Origin: Streptomyces antibioticus
GTDB lineage: Bacteria; Actinomycetota; Actinomycetes; Streptomycetales; Streptomycetaceae
Direction of reading: 5' to 3'
NCBI RefSeq assembly: GCF_001514065.1
Contig: NZ_KQ948429.1
Location: 248,001-312,000, forward strand
Length of the DNA: 64,000 nt
Below the pieces are notes generated by a model. The model worked only from the letters and a program-made list of their open reading frames with translations, was not told where the DNA came from and did no database searches. This document shows, piece after piece, positions 50,739-59,068 of the stretch. How positions within the stretch are numbered: position 1 is the first letter of the stretch; every line of letters begins with the position of its first letter. The position numbers were made by a program, and so were the translations under genes.

Positions 50739-52376
50739 TCAGGCCGCCTCGGCGGCGCCGGCCCGCTGCGAGGGCAGCCGGTCGAGCAGTTCGAGGACGC
50801 CCGGGATGCCGGCCCGGGCCCCGACCGTTCCGTCGGGGCGTACATAGGCGAGCCAGGGCGTGCCGTCCTCCTTGCCGAACCCGGGGCCGGACACGCGTGC
50901 GGTGTCGCAGCGGGCATCGGCGGCGCCGCCGGCGCGCCCGGCCCCGGAGCTGTCGCCCGCAGGCCTGACCCAGAGCACGTCCGTGATGTCGTCCACACCG
51001 CGCCCCCGCAGCGCGGCCACGGCCCGGACGGCCATGTCACCGGCGGCCTGGTCCCCGTACGCGAGAACCGTGTGCCGTCCGGCCGTCAGGTACTGGTGGA
51101 GCGAGTCGGCCTTCGTGCCGTTCAGCGGGATCAGCGCGGTGTCCGGGACGCGGCGCCCCAGCTTCACGCCGCGGGGCACGGCCGCGGCGCCCGGCAGGTC
51201 GGCGACGGCGGGGCTCGCCGAGTGGTCGAGGTCGAGCTGGGCGAGCTGCGGCAGCATCTGCTTCTCCAGCAGGCCCCGCCGGGAGAAGGACTGCATGGTG
51301 GCGTCCCGCATGGCCCGGGCCATGGGGTTGCGCAGCAGCCACATCCGGGTCTGCTGGTCGGCGTTGCGCACCGCCTGCACGGAGGCCGGGCGGCGCTCCG
51401 GCTCATAGCTGTCGAGCAGCTCGACAGCGGCGCCGCGCAGCACGGAGGCGAGCTTCCAGCCGAGGTCGTAGCCGTCCTGGACCCCGGTGTTGAGGCCCTG
51501 GCCGCCCGCGGGGCTGTGCGCGTGGGCGGCGTCCCCGGCGATGAAGACCGGGCCCGCGCGGAACGCGGGGGCGACCTTGGCGTGCACCTGGAACCGGTTG
51601 GACCACCAGGTCTCGCGCAGCCGCAGCCCGCCGGGACCGCGCTCGTCCAGCAGGGCTTGCAGCTGCTCGTCGGACGGCGGCCGGGTGTTCCCGTCGGCCG
51701 CGATGTCGAAGAAGACCCGGTGCCCGCCGTCCGGCAGCGGGACGAGGACCAGCACGCCCTCCGGCGTGATGTGGTACTGCGCCTCGTCCTCGGGCGCGGG
51801 CCCCTCCAGCCTGCCGTCGCCCAGCAGGAACACCCGGTCGTAGGTGTGCCCCTCGAAGGGGATGGCGACGGCGTCCCGGACCCGGCTGTGGGTGCCGTCC
51901 GCGCCGATCACATAGCGGTACGTCCCGCGCTCCACCCGGCCCTGCACGGTCCGCAGCGCCACCGTGACCTTGTCGCCGGCGACGGTGAGCCCCACGGCCT
52001 CCGTCTCCCACTCGACCTCGCCGCCCAGCGCGTGCAGCCGCTCGTACAGGGCGGCCTCGGTGACGGGCTGCGGGGCGCACAGCGGGTTGCGGAAGGCGGT
52101 GCCGTCGAGGCCGCCGAACCGCATGCCGCCGACCTGCTTCTTCCGTGACCAGTAGGTGGCGCCGGCCAGCGGCAGTGCCGCCTCGACGATGGGCCCGGCG
52201 GCGCCGACGCGGCTCAGGCACTCCAGCGCGCCGCTCCACAGCACCAGCGCCTTGGGCGCCCCGCCGGGTCCGTCGCGCCGGTCGACGATCCGGCACGGCA
52301 CGCCGAGCCCCAGCAGGGTGCAGGCGGCGGTCAGACCGGTGGGGCCCGCGCCGACGATCAGGATGTCCTCGGTCAT
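50739..52376 (-). CDS. FAD-dependent aromatic-ring-type monooxygenase (group A)
   Basis: 545 aa from ATG 52376, overlapping the HAD stop by 4 nt. GxGxxG in IVGAGPTGLTAACTLLG, the DG motif VIGADGTHSRVRDAV, and the GD motif FIAGDAAHAHSPAGGQGLNTGVQD. A C-terminal thioredoxin-like domain of about 150 residues is typical of phenol/polyketide hydroxylases. It uses NAD(P)H and O2 to hydroxylate or epoxidise the scaffold. Lies between the HAD and AfsA genes. Confidence 0.92.
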   Translation of the reverse strand: MTEDILIVGAGPTGLTAACTLLGLGVPCRIVDRRDGPGGAPKALVLWSGALECLSRVGAAGPIVEAALPLAGATYWSRKKQVGGMRFGGLDGTAFRNPLCAPQPVTEAALYERLHALGGEVEWETEAVGLTVAGDKVTVALRTVQGRVERGTYRYVIGADGTHSRVRDAVAIPFEGHTYDRVFLLGDGRLEGPAPEDEAQYHITPEGVLVLVPLPDGGHRVFFDIAADGNTRPPSDEQLQALLDERGPGGLRLRETWWSNRFQVHAKVAPAFRAGPVFIAGDAAHAHSPAGGQGLNTGVQDGYDLGWKLASVLRGAAVELLDSYEPERRPASVQAVRNADQQTRMWLLRNPMARAMRDATMQSFSRRGLLEKQMLPQLAQLDLDHSASPAVADLPGAAAVPRGVKLGRRVPDTALIPLNGTKADSLHQYLTAGRHTVLAYGDQAAGDMAVRAVAALRGRGVDDITDVLWVRPAGDSSGAGRAGGAADARCDTARVSGPGFGKEDGTPWLAYVRPDGTVGARAGIPGVLELLDRLPSQRAGAAEAA

Positions 52377-53035
52377 GGTGAAGTCCCTTCGGAGTCCGGT
52401 GCGTTGCCTTCCAGGTGGGTGAGCACCTCGCGTACGGCGGTGTCCGTGTCGGTGAACAGCACGGAAGGGATGCCGAGTTCGCGGGCGGCGGCGCAGTTCT
52501 CCTCGGTGTCGTCGACGAACAGGCACTGGTGCGGTGCGACGTCGAGCCGCTCCAGCAGAATCCGGTAGATCTTGGGGTCCGGCTTGCGCACGCCCTCCTT
52601 GTGCGAGTCGACGACGACCTCGAAGAGCTCGTCGACGGGGAGCTGGGCGCGCCAGCGCGGCTCCCACTCGCGGACGTTGTTGGTGAGCAGGGCGAGCCGT
52701 CGGCCGCTCGCGCGCAGTTCGCGCAGGAAGTCGACGAAGGGCTGGTTGGGGCGGCGGCCGCGGAACCACAGCTCCCCGAACTCGTGGTCGTCCAGGATCT
52801 TCTCGGACCCGGGCGGCAGTTCGGCGAGGATGCGCTCGGCCATCTGGCGTTCGCTGATCGCGCCGATCTCCAGGGCGGCCATGGGGGTCTCGCCGTGCTT
52901 CTCGGTGGCGGCGAGGAACGCCTCGGCGAGGGCGGTGGTGTCGAGACCGGCCAGGGCGGCGAACTCGCAGAAGGTCTCGGCCAGCGGGTTGGTGAGCACG
53001 CCGCCGTAGTCGACGACGACCACGTCGGTGCTCAT
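52373..53035 (-). CDS. HAD-family hydrolase (probable phosphatase)
   Basis: 220 aa from ATG 53035. Motif I is VVDYGGVLTNP (nucleophile Asp; the +2 residue is Gly and not Asp), motif II LLTNN, motif III Lys in VRKPDPKIY, motif IV FVDDTEEN. The DYGGVLT form is common in HAD-IA proteins near the epoxide-hydrolase N-domain type, and loss of the second Asp can shift activity away from simple phosphatase. By analogy to MmfP in furan signal pathways it could remove phosphate from an AfsA product. ATGA overlaps on both sides. Confidence 0.88.
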   Translation of the reverse strand: MSTDVVVVDYGGVLTNPLAETFCEFAALAGLDTTALAEAFLAATEKHGETPMAALEIGAISERQMAERILAELPPGSEKILDDHEFGELWFRGRRPNQPFVDFLRELRASGRRLALLTNNVREWEPRWRAQLPVDELFEVVVDSHKEGVRKPDPKIYRILLERLDVAPHQCLFVDDTEENCAAARELGIPSVLFTDTDTAVREVLTHLEGNAPDSEGTSP

Positions 53036-53391
53036 GACGCCTCCGGCTGCGCCGGGCTCGCCGGGCCGCTCTCCCACTGGAGCCCGACCATGATCAGTTC
53101 GGTGTCGCCGATGTTGTGCATCTGGTGGCACAGGGGTTCGTCCGCCGGGTTGAACAGGACGACGCCGTCCGGGAGTTCACCTTCGCGCAGGACTTCGCCC
53201 TCGGGGCCGAGGGAGCGGACCTTGGCGCCGCTGAGCACCACGGTCGCCCAGGGCTTGCGGTGGGTGTGCAGGGGGCGGGTACCGCCCGGCGGGACCTGCT
53301 CGACCCAGGCCTTCACCCAGGGGGTGTCCAGGCACAGGGGTGCGCCGAGCTCTTCCCAGGGGCCTTGCGCGGTGACGGGACTGTGGGTCAC
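53032..53391 (-). CDS. Cupin-domain protein
   Basis: 119 aa. Two cupin motifs: GGTRPLHTHRKPWATVVLSG with two His, and GVVLFNPADEPLCHQMHNIG with His. It could be a small metal-dependent isomerase, cyclase or oxygenase, or only a binding protein. It sits between the phosphotriesterase-like and HAD genes and is translationally coupled to the HAD gene (ATGA overlap). Confidence 0.85.
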   Translation of the reverse strand: MTHSPVTAQGPWEELGAPLCLDTPWVKAWVEQVPPGGTRPLHTHRKPWATVVLSGAKVRSLGPEGEVLREGELPDGVVLFNPADEPLCHQMHNIGDTELIMVGLQWESGPASPAQPEAS

Positions 53392-53416
53392 GACATGCCT
53401 CCTTGCAAGGCCGTTT

Positions 53417-54412
53417 TCAGTAGGGGGCGTTGGCGGCGAAGAAGCGGCGCGGATTGTCGACGAGCATGGTGCGCAGGTCCTCGTCGCTCACCTCGGCCTT
53501 GCGCAGCGCGGGCAGGACGTCGTCGTGGATGTGTGTGTAGTCCCAGGAGGGGGCGACGAGTTCGCGCTGGTCGGTGGTGAGGTAGTCCAGGAAGCAGGGG
53601 CAGTCGTGGGACAGGACGAGCTGCGAGGCGTACCCCAGGCGGACCAGTCGCGCCACGGTCTCCACGCGCTGCTCCAGCGGGGCGATGAACTCCATGCCGA
53701 AGCGGTCCATGCCGAGGAACGAGCCGGCGTCGAGCAGTTCGCGCAGATAGCCGAGGTCGTCGCTGTCGCCGGAGTGCCCGATGACGACCCGGCTGAGGTC
53801 GACGCCCTCCTCGCGGAACACCTTCTGCTGCAACAGGCCGTTGCGGACCAGGGCGTTGCTGTGGGTCTGGATCGGCGCACCGGTCTCGCGGTGGGCCTGG
53901 GCGGTGGCGCGCAGGACACGCTCCACGCCCTCCGGTAACTGCTCGGTCTCGGTGGCGCACTTGAGGACGGCCGCCTTGACGCCGGTGTCGCCGATGCCCT
54001 CGGTGATGTCGCGCACGAACAGCTCGACCATCGGGTCCGGGCCCTCGAAGACCCGGCCGGGGCCGCGGAAGGCGAAGTACATGGGCTCGTCGTTGTAGGT
54101 GTAGACGCCGGTCGCCACGACGATGTTGAGCGCCACGCGCTCGGCCACCTTCTTGATACGGGGCAGGTAGCGGCCCTGGCCGAGGACGGTGAGGTCGACG
54201 ATGGTGTCGACCCCGCGCTCGGCGGCCGCGTTCAGCTTCGCGACGGCGCTGTCGATCTGGTCCTGCTCATTCCAGAGCTGAGGATTGTTCTCCTGTATTT
54301 CGGTACTGAGGACAAAGACGTGTTCATGCATCAATGTGACGCCGAGCCGGTCCAGCGGAATGCCGCCTTTAACGGTCTCGACTATGACGGGTTCTATGGA
54401 ATTTGCTGCCAT
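53417..54412 (-). CDS. Phosphotriesterase-family metallohydrolase (lactonase-like)
   Basis: 331 aa. The complete binuclear metal set is present: HxH at 29-31 (MHEHV), carboxylated Lys candidate K151 (VLKCATE), His184 (QTHSNA), His213 (IGHSGDSDD) and Asp270 (LSHDCPC). GHSGDSDDL is typical of phosphotriesterase-like lactonases, many of which open quorum-sensing lactones. As first gene of the AfsA operon, it could hydrolyse or form a lactone ring of the pathway. GGGGAGG lies 5 nt before the ATG. Confidence 0.93.
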   Translation of the reverse strand: MAANSIEPVIVETVKGGIPLDRLGVTLMHEHVFVLSTEIQENNPQLWNEQDQIDSAVAKLNAAAERGVDTIVDLTVLGQGRYLPRIKKVAERVALNIVVATGVYTYNDEPMYFAFRGPGRVFEGPDPMVELFVRDITEGIGDTGVKAAVLKCATETEQLPEGVERVLRATAQAHRETGAPIQTHSNALVRNGLLQQKVFREEGVDLSRVVIGHSGDSDDLGYLRELLDAGSFLGMDRFGMEFIAPLEQRVETVARLVRLGYASQLVLSHDCPCFLDYLTTDQRELVAPSWDYTHIHDDVLPALRKAEVSDEDLRTMLVDNPRRFFAANAPY

Positions 54413-54451
54413 TATCGCCTCCCCGGGGCGTGGCTTTCACTCCTGGCAGCA

Positions 54452-54481
54452 ACAATCCACACCCGGCGGTCGCGTTGTCAA
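54452..54481 (-). promoter_or_regulatory. Promoter of the phosphotriesterase-AfsA operon
   Basis: TTGACA on the minus strand (54481-54476) and GATTGT (54457-54452), 18 bp apart. It is the only good -35 in the gap before the PTE gene. The shared CTAGTGGTTTC element lies upstream of it. Confidence 0.55.
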
Positions 54482-54514
54482 CGAATACTTGGCCGGATGG
54501 TGGTGCCATTGGCA

Positions 54515-54525
54515 CTAGTGGTTTC
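54515..54525 (+). promoter_or_regulatory. Shared element CTAGTGGTTTC, site A
   Basis: The 11-mer CTAGTGGTTTC, within the palindrome CACTAGTG, lies in the divergent PTE/SDR gap and recurs exactly (on the minus strand) at 56386-56396. It is a candidate site for the nearby MmyB-type XRE regulator. Confidence 0.5.
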
Positions 54526-54623
54526 AGTAATCTTGTCCGGCGGCCGTGGGAGGGGGAGTGTGAGGCTCGGAGAAAACCGATTGTGCGAATGCGTACGAGG
54601 ATTCGGCCGTGAAGGAGCAGGAC

Positions 54624-55490
54624 GTGACCAGCACCGAACGGGTCGCTCTGGTGACCGGCAGCACGAGCGGTCTCGGGGAGGCGACCGCACGACTCCTGGC
54701 GGAGGAGGGCTGGCACGTGGTGGTGCACGGCCGTGATCCGCGCAAGGTGGCCAAGGCCCTCGCCGGGGTGCGCTCGGCGGGCCGGGGCCCGGGGAGCTCC
54801 CTCGTCGCCGATCTGTCGCGGCGCGACGGGGTGCACGCGCTGGCCGACGAGGTGCTGGCCGAGCACGGCCGGCTGGACGCCCTGATCAACAACGCGGGCG
54901 TGGCCACGCCCAACCGCAGCGCCCGCACCCGCCGGGTCACGGCGGACGGGCTGCAACTGGAGTGGCAGGTCAACTTCCTCGCGCCGTTCGCCCTGACCCT
55001 GCGCCTGTCGGGCCTGCTCGCCCGCTCCGCGCCCGCCCTGGTCGTCAACGTCAGCTCCGTCGCCCAGGGGTGGGGGCAACTGCGCTGGGACGATCTCCAG
55101 ATGGCGGGGCGCTGGGACCGTATGGCCGCGTACGCGCAGTCCAAGCTGGCGCTGACCGCGTTCACCAACGAGTACGCGCAGCGGCTGCGGGCCGACGGGG
55201 TGCGGGCCAACAGTCTCCATCCGGGGATGTGCGCCACGAAGATGGTGCGCAGTACGTTCGTGCTGGCCCCGCATCGGACGGGGTACGGCGCCCGGAACAT
55301 CGTCCGCCTGGTCACCGATCCGCGGCTGGAGAACGCGAGCGGCGTCTACTTCCACGAGCGGCGGCGCATCGAACCGAACCCGTTCGCGCAGGACGCGGCC
55401 GCCCGGCGGCGGTTGTGGGAGGTGGCCCTCGACCAGTCGGGCGTCATCGGCCGGCCGGACGAGGTCCCCGCGGGACTGCTGACCGCGTGA
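54624..55490 (+). CDS. Short-chain dehydrogenase (retinol-dehydrogenase-like)
   Basis: 288 aa from GTG 54624, 6 nt after AAGGAG; GTG 54609 would add five residues. Motifs VTGSTSGLGEATA, NNAGVA and MAAYAQSKLALTAF (YxxxK present), with LHPGMCATKMVR after it. It is divergent from the PTE-AfsA operon and probably reduces a ketone in the same pathway, for example the keto group of a butenolide-type intermediate. Confidence 0.88.
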   Translation: MTSTERVALVTGSTSGLGEATARLLAEEGWHVVVHGRDPRKVAKALAGVRSAGRGPGSSLVADLSRRDGVHALADEVLAEHGRLDALINNAGVATPNRSARTRRVTADGLQLEWQVNFLAPFALTLRLSGLLARSAPALVVNVSSVAQGWGQLRWDDLQMAGRWDRMAAYAQSKLALTAFTNEYAQRLRADGVRANSLHPGMCATKMVRSTFVLAPHRTGYGARNIVRLVTDPRLENASGVYFHERRRIEPNPFAQDAAARRRLWEVALDQSGVIGRPDEVPAGLLTA

Positions 55491-55501
55491 AGACCGGAAG
55501 G

Positions 55502-56353
55502 TCAGCCGACGAGCGTGCTCAGCCGTCGTGCCGTCTCCGAGCCCGGGGTGGCGAAGTGGGAGACGATGCTGAGCCCGCGGCCGCCCTCCACCGAGAGTTT
55601 CACGTAGTTGAGCTCCAGCTCTCCCACGACCGGGTGCCGGAAGCGGCGGACGGAGGGGGCGAAGGCCTGGACGTCGTGCGAGGTCCACCACTCGCTGAAC
55701 AGCTCGCTGGACTTCCGCAGGCTGTTGACCACCTCGATGAAGCGCGGACTGCCCAGTTCGTGCGCCGACTCGGTCCGCAGCAGCCCCACCAGCCAGCGCG
55801 CCTCGCGCTCCCAGTCGGGCAGCAGATCGCGGGCCTCGGGGGCGTTGAACATGAGCCACAGCGCGTTGCGTTCGTGGACCGGCAGATGATCGAACCCGCC
55901 CATGAGCGCCGCCTCCGCCCGGTTCCACGCGACCACGTCGAAGCACCGGGTGATCACATAGGCGGGGTTCGGGTCGAGCAGGTCGAGGAAGGTCTGCATC
56001 TCGGGTCCGGCGACCTGCTCGTCGCCGGCGGCCGCGGTGTCCGGGGGCACCTCGCCGGCGAGCCGGAAGAGATGGCTGCGCTCCACGGCGTCCAGCGTGA
56101 GGGCCCGCGCGATCCCGCCGAGGACCTGCCGCGAGACGTTGATGTCCCGCCCCTGCTCCAGCCACGTGTACCAGGTGAGGCTCACGCCCGAGAGCTGGGC
56201 GACCTCCTCCCTGCGCAGCCCCTGAATCCGGCGGCGACTCACCTCGTGTCCGGAATTAATCAGTCCACTCTTTTTCGGATCCGCTTTCCTGCGCCGGGAC
56301 CTCAGGAAGTCCCCGAGTTCCTTCCGGCTCTGTTCGTCCTTCAAATTTCCCAT
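55502..56353 (-). CDS. XRE-family regulator with MmyB-like ligand-binding domain
   Basis: 283 aa. N-terminal helix-turn-helix (about 40-75: LRREEVAQLSGVSLTWYTWLEQGR) and the C-terminal MmyB-type domain (about 110-270: YVITRCFDVVAWNRAEAALMG, RDLLPDWEREARWLVGLLR). MmyB of the methylenomycin cluster is an activator of this family; the C-domain may bind a fatty acid-like ligand. It is the only transcription regulator within the AfsA cluster, so it is the likely pathway-specific activator. The CTAGTGGTTTC element lies 33 nt upstream of its start. Confidence 0.9.
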   Translation of the reverse strand: MGNLKDEQSRKELGDFLRSRRRKADPKKSGLINSGHEVSRRRIQGLRREEVAQLSGVSLTWYTWLEQGRDINVSRQVLGGIARALTLDAVERSHLFRLAGEVPPDTAAAGDEQVAGPEMQTFLDLLDPNPAYVITRCFDVVAWNRAEAALMGGFDHLPVHERNALWLMFNAPEARDLLPDWEREARWLVGLLRTESAHELGSPRFIEVVNSLRKSSELFSEWWTSHDVQAFAPSVRRFRHPVVGELELNYVKLSVEGGRGLSIVSHFATPGSETARRLSTLVG

Positions 56354-56385
56354 TAGAGCCCCCGTGGGATCGGATTCGTGGTGCG

Positions 56386-56396
56386 GAAACCACTAG
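56386..56396 (-). promoter_or_regulatory. Shared element CTAGTGGTTTC, site B
   Basis: An exact minus-strand copy of site A in the divergent XRE/P450 gap, within CACTGCTAGTGGTTTCCGCA. Its location suits autoregulation of the XRE gene and control of the P450 operon. Confidence 0.5.
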
Positions 56397-56451
56397 CAGT
56401 GACTCTACTCTCCCTCATCCCGGAATCGTGCTCAATCATGAAGGGGAGTCA

Positions 56452-57699
56452 GTGAGTACACAGAGAGGACACCTCATGGAAATGGACGCGGACGGGCTGC
56501 TCGCCCAGCTCTTCCTCACGCCCGAGGGCCTGCGCGAACCCTATGCGCTCTATCAGCGGGTCAGGGATCTGACCCCAGTACATCGCACCGCCCTCGGCCA
56601 CTGGGTGGTCACGGGTTACGACGACGTGAACACTTTTCTGCGCAGCCAGCACGCGCTCAAGGACCCCTACCGGGTCTTCGCGCCCTGGGTCGGCAAGGAC
56701 GAGTGGCAGGAGCACGCCGCCCTGCGCCGGCTGCCGAACATCATGCTGTGGGCCAACCCGCCGGACCACACCCGGCTGCGCAAGCTGGCCGGCTTCGCCT
56801 TCACCAACCGGGCCGTGCAGGCCATGCGCCCGCAGATCACCGCCATGGTCGAGAGCCTCGCCGACAAGCTCGAACACGACGGCGTCATCGACTACATGAA
56901 GGACTTCGCCTTCCCCCTCCCGGCGATGGCCACCGGCCGCATGCTCGGCATCCCCGACGCCGACCTGCCCTCGCTCCAGGAACCCATGCGGGCCTTCCAG
57001 GACATCTACGAACTCGGCCTGACCCCCGACGACCTGGCCGCCTGCGACAAGGGCGCGCAGTTCACCGACGACTACTTCAGCGAGCTCGTCGAGGAGCGCC
57101 GCAAGAACCCCGGCGACGACCTGCTGTCCGCCCTGATCGCCGCCAAGGACGGCGCCGACCAGCTCAGCCAGGGCGAACTCATCGGCATGTGCAACCTGTT
57201 GTTCGGCGCCGGCTTCGAGACCACCACCAACCTCCTCGGCAACGGCATGCTCGCCCTGCTGCGCCACCCCGACCAGATGGACCGGCTGCGCGCACACCCC
57301 GAGCTGATCCCGGGCGCGGTCGAGGAGATGCTCCGCTACGACAGCCCGACCCAGCTCGGCAACCGGGTCACCGACTCGCCCGTCGAGATCGCCGGCACCG
57401 TGATCCCCGAGGGCTCCTCCGTGGTCGCCCTGGTCGGCGCCGCCCACCGCGACCCCCGCCGCTTCCCCGACCCCGACCGCTTCGACGTGGGCCGCGGCGA
57501 CGCCCCGGTGCTGTCGTTCAGCTCCGGCATCCACTACTGCCTGGGCGCCTCTCTCGCCCGCATGGAGGCCCAGATCGCGTTCTCCACCCTGCTGCGCCGC
57601 TTCCCCGGGCTGCACTGCCCGGGCGGCGCGGACGCGGTCGTCTTCCGGCCCCGGCTGACCCTGCGCGGCGTGGAGTCCCTGCCGCTCGCGACCGGTTGA
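56452..57699 (+). CDS. Cytochrome P450
   Basis: 415 aa from GTG 56452 (AAGGGGAG close by); ATG 56476 with GAGAGG upstream is an equal alternative (407 aa). I-helix GAGFETTTN (oxygen activation), K-helix EEMLRYD (ExxR), heme loop FSSGIHYCLGASLARME with the axial Cys. It is a bacterial class I P450 needing a ferredoxin; a matching 3Fe-4S ferredoxin is at the end of the same plus-strand run. It probably hydroxylates or epoxidises the cluster product. Confidence 0.94.
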   Translation: MSTQRGHLMEMDADGLLAQLFLTPEGLREPYALYQRVRDLTPVHRTALGHWVVTGYDDVNTFLRSQHALKDPYRVFAPWVGKDEWQEHAALRRLPNIMLWANPPDHTRLRKLAGFAFTNRAVQAMRPQITAMVESLADKLEHDGVIDYMKDFAFPLPAMATGRMLGIPDADLPSLQEPMRAFQDIYELGLTPDDLAACDKGAQFTDDYFSELVEERRKNPGDDLLSALIAAKDGADQLSQGELIGMCNLLFGAGFETTTNLLGNGMLALLRHPDQMDRLRAHPELIPGAVEEMLRYDSPTQLGNRVTDSPVEIAGTVIPEGSSVVALVGAAHRDPRRFPDPDRFDVGRGDAPVLSFSSGIHYCLGASLARMEAQIAFSTLLRRFPGLHCPGGADAVVFRPRLTLRGVESLPLATG

Positions 57700-57716
57700 C
57701 GGCCCGGACGCCTCCG

Positions 57717-58931
57717 ATGGCCTCGTCCGTACGCCCCGACTCACCCCGGCGGCACGCCGCCGCCCCCGTCCCCCGCACCCCGGTCCGGCTGCTCGCCCTC
57801 GCCAGTGGCCTCACCGTCGGCAACCTCTACCTCGCCCTGCCGCTCCTGGACACCATCGCCGCCGACCTCGACCGCTCGCATCTCGCCGCGAGCCTGCTGG
57901 TGGTGGCGACGCAGGCCGCGTACGCCCTCGGCCTGGTCCTCGTCGTCCCGCTCGGCGACCTCCTCGACCGGCGCCGGCTCATCCTCACCCTCCTCACCGC
58001 GGAGACGGCCGCGCTGCTGCTCGCCGCCACCGCACCGGGCATCGGCGTCCTCTACGCGGCGGCCGCCCTGATCGGCCTCGCCTCGGTCGCGGTGATGGTG
58101 ATGGTGCCGTTCGCCGCGTCCCTGGCCCCCGAGGACCAGCGCGGCCGGGTGGTCGCCGCCGTGATGAGCGGGGTCCTCGTCGGCTCGCTCCTGATCCGCT
58201 TCCTGTCCGGCGTCGTCGGCGACCGCACCGGCTGGCGGCCCGTGTACTACGGCGCCGCGACCTGCGCCGGCCTCCTGGTGCTGGTCCTGCGCGGCCGGCT
58301 GCCCCGGGCCGGCGCCGCTCCGCCCCTGGTGACCGGCCTCGGCTACGGGGCGCTGCTGCGCTCCCTGCCCGGCCTGGTCGCCGCCCACCGCACCCTGCGC
58401 CGCCGCACCCTGTACGGCGCCCTGTGCTTCGCCGCGTTCACCGCCTTCTGGACCCCGCTGCCGTTCCTGCTCGCCGGACCCGACTACGGGTACGGCGCCG
58501 GCGCAGTGGGGCTGCTCAGCCTCGTCGGCGTCGGCGGGGTCGTCGCCGCGGGGCTGGCCGGCCGGGCCACCGACCGCGGCCGCGGCACGCCCCTCACCGG
58601 CATTCTGCTCGCCGGGGTGTGCCTGTCCTTTCTCCCGGCCGCCCTCGGGAAAACGTCCCTGGCATTTCTCGTCCTTGCCACATTCACCCTCGACTTCGCG
58701 GTCCAGGGCGCGCACATCGCCAATCAGGGGGCGATCTACCAGGTTCCCCCGGAAATTCGTGGCCGAGTCACGTCGGTCTACATGACCGGATATTTCCTGG
58801 GCGGCGCCGTGGGCGCCTCGGGAGCCGCTCTCACGTATTCCGCTTCCGGGTGGACCGCGGTGTGCGTACTGGGTGTCGCACTGTCCGGTGCGGCCGCCCT
58901 GACCTGGCTCTTTCATCTGGTCAGGCACTGA
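57717..58931 (+). CDS. MFS exporter
   Basis: 404 aa from ATG 57717, 18 nt after the P450 stop, without a good ribosome site. About twelve hydrophobic helices, with LGDLLDRRRLILTLL as motif A and RGRVTSVYMTGYFLGGAVG in the second half. It resembles small-drug/arabinose-efflux-type carriers. Probably exports the cluster product. Confidence 0.88.
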   Translation: MASSVRPDSPRRHAAAPVPRTPVRLLALASGLTVGNLYLALPLLDTIAADLDRSHLAASLLVVATQAAYALGLVLVVPLGDLLDRRRLILTLLTAETAALLLAATAPGIGVLYAAAALIGLASVAVMVMVPFAASLAPEDQRGRVVAAVMSGVLVGSLLIRFLSGVVGDRTGWRPVYYGAATCAGLLVLVLRGRLPRAGAAPPLVTGLGYGALLRSLPGLVAAHRTLRRRTLYGALCFAAFTAFWTPLPFLLAGPDYGYGAGAVGLLSLVGVGGVVAAGLAGRATDRGRGTPLTGILLAGVCLSFLPAALGKTSLAFLVLATFTLDFAVQGAHIANQGAIYQVPPEIRGRVTSVYMTGYFLGGAVGASGAALTYSASGWTAVCVLGVALSGAAALTWLFHLVRH

Positions 58932-58950
58932 CGGGCCAGCTGGTGGCGGT

Positions 58951-58968
58951 ACTGCTATTAGTTTTTCC
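58951..58968 (+). promoter_or_regulatory. Degenerate shared element, site C
   Basis: ACTGCTATTAGTTTTTCC resembles the extended site B (ACTGCTAGTGGTTTCC) at most positions. It lies in the 137-nt gap before the aldo/keto reductase gene, the third intergenic gap of the cluster to carry the element. Confidence 0.35.
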
Positions 58969-59068
58969 ACCATTGTGCCCGCACGTTCTCGCTCATACGC
59001 TGAAAAGCCGGGGCCCATGTGCTGAAAAGCCGGGAATTCGGCTTCTTCCGAGACGACTGGAGTAGCAA

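Noticed and set aside
51403-52296. Minus-strand ORF of 297 codons within the FAD monooxygenase gene
   Set aside because: It is another frame of the monooxygenase gene, Arg/Pro-rich, without motifs.
55492-55505. GACCGGAAGGTC hairpin between SDR and XRE genes as a terminator
   Set aside because: The stem is only four base pairs.
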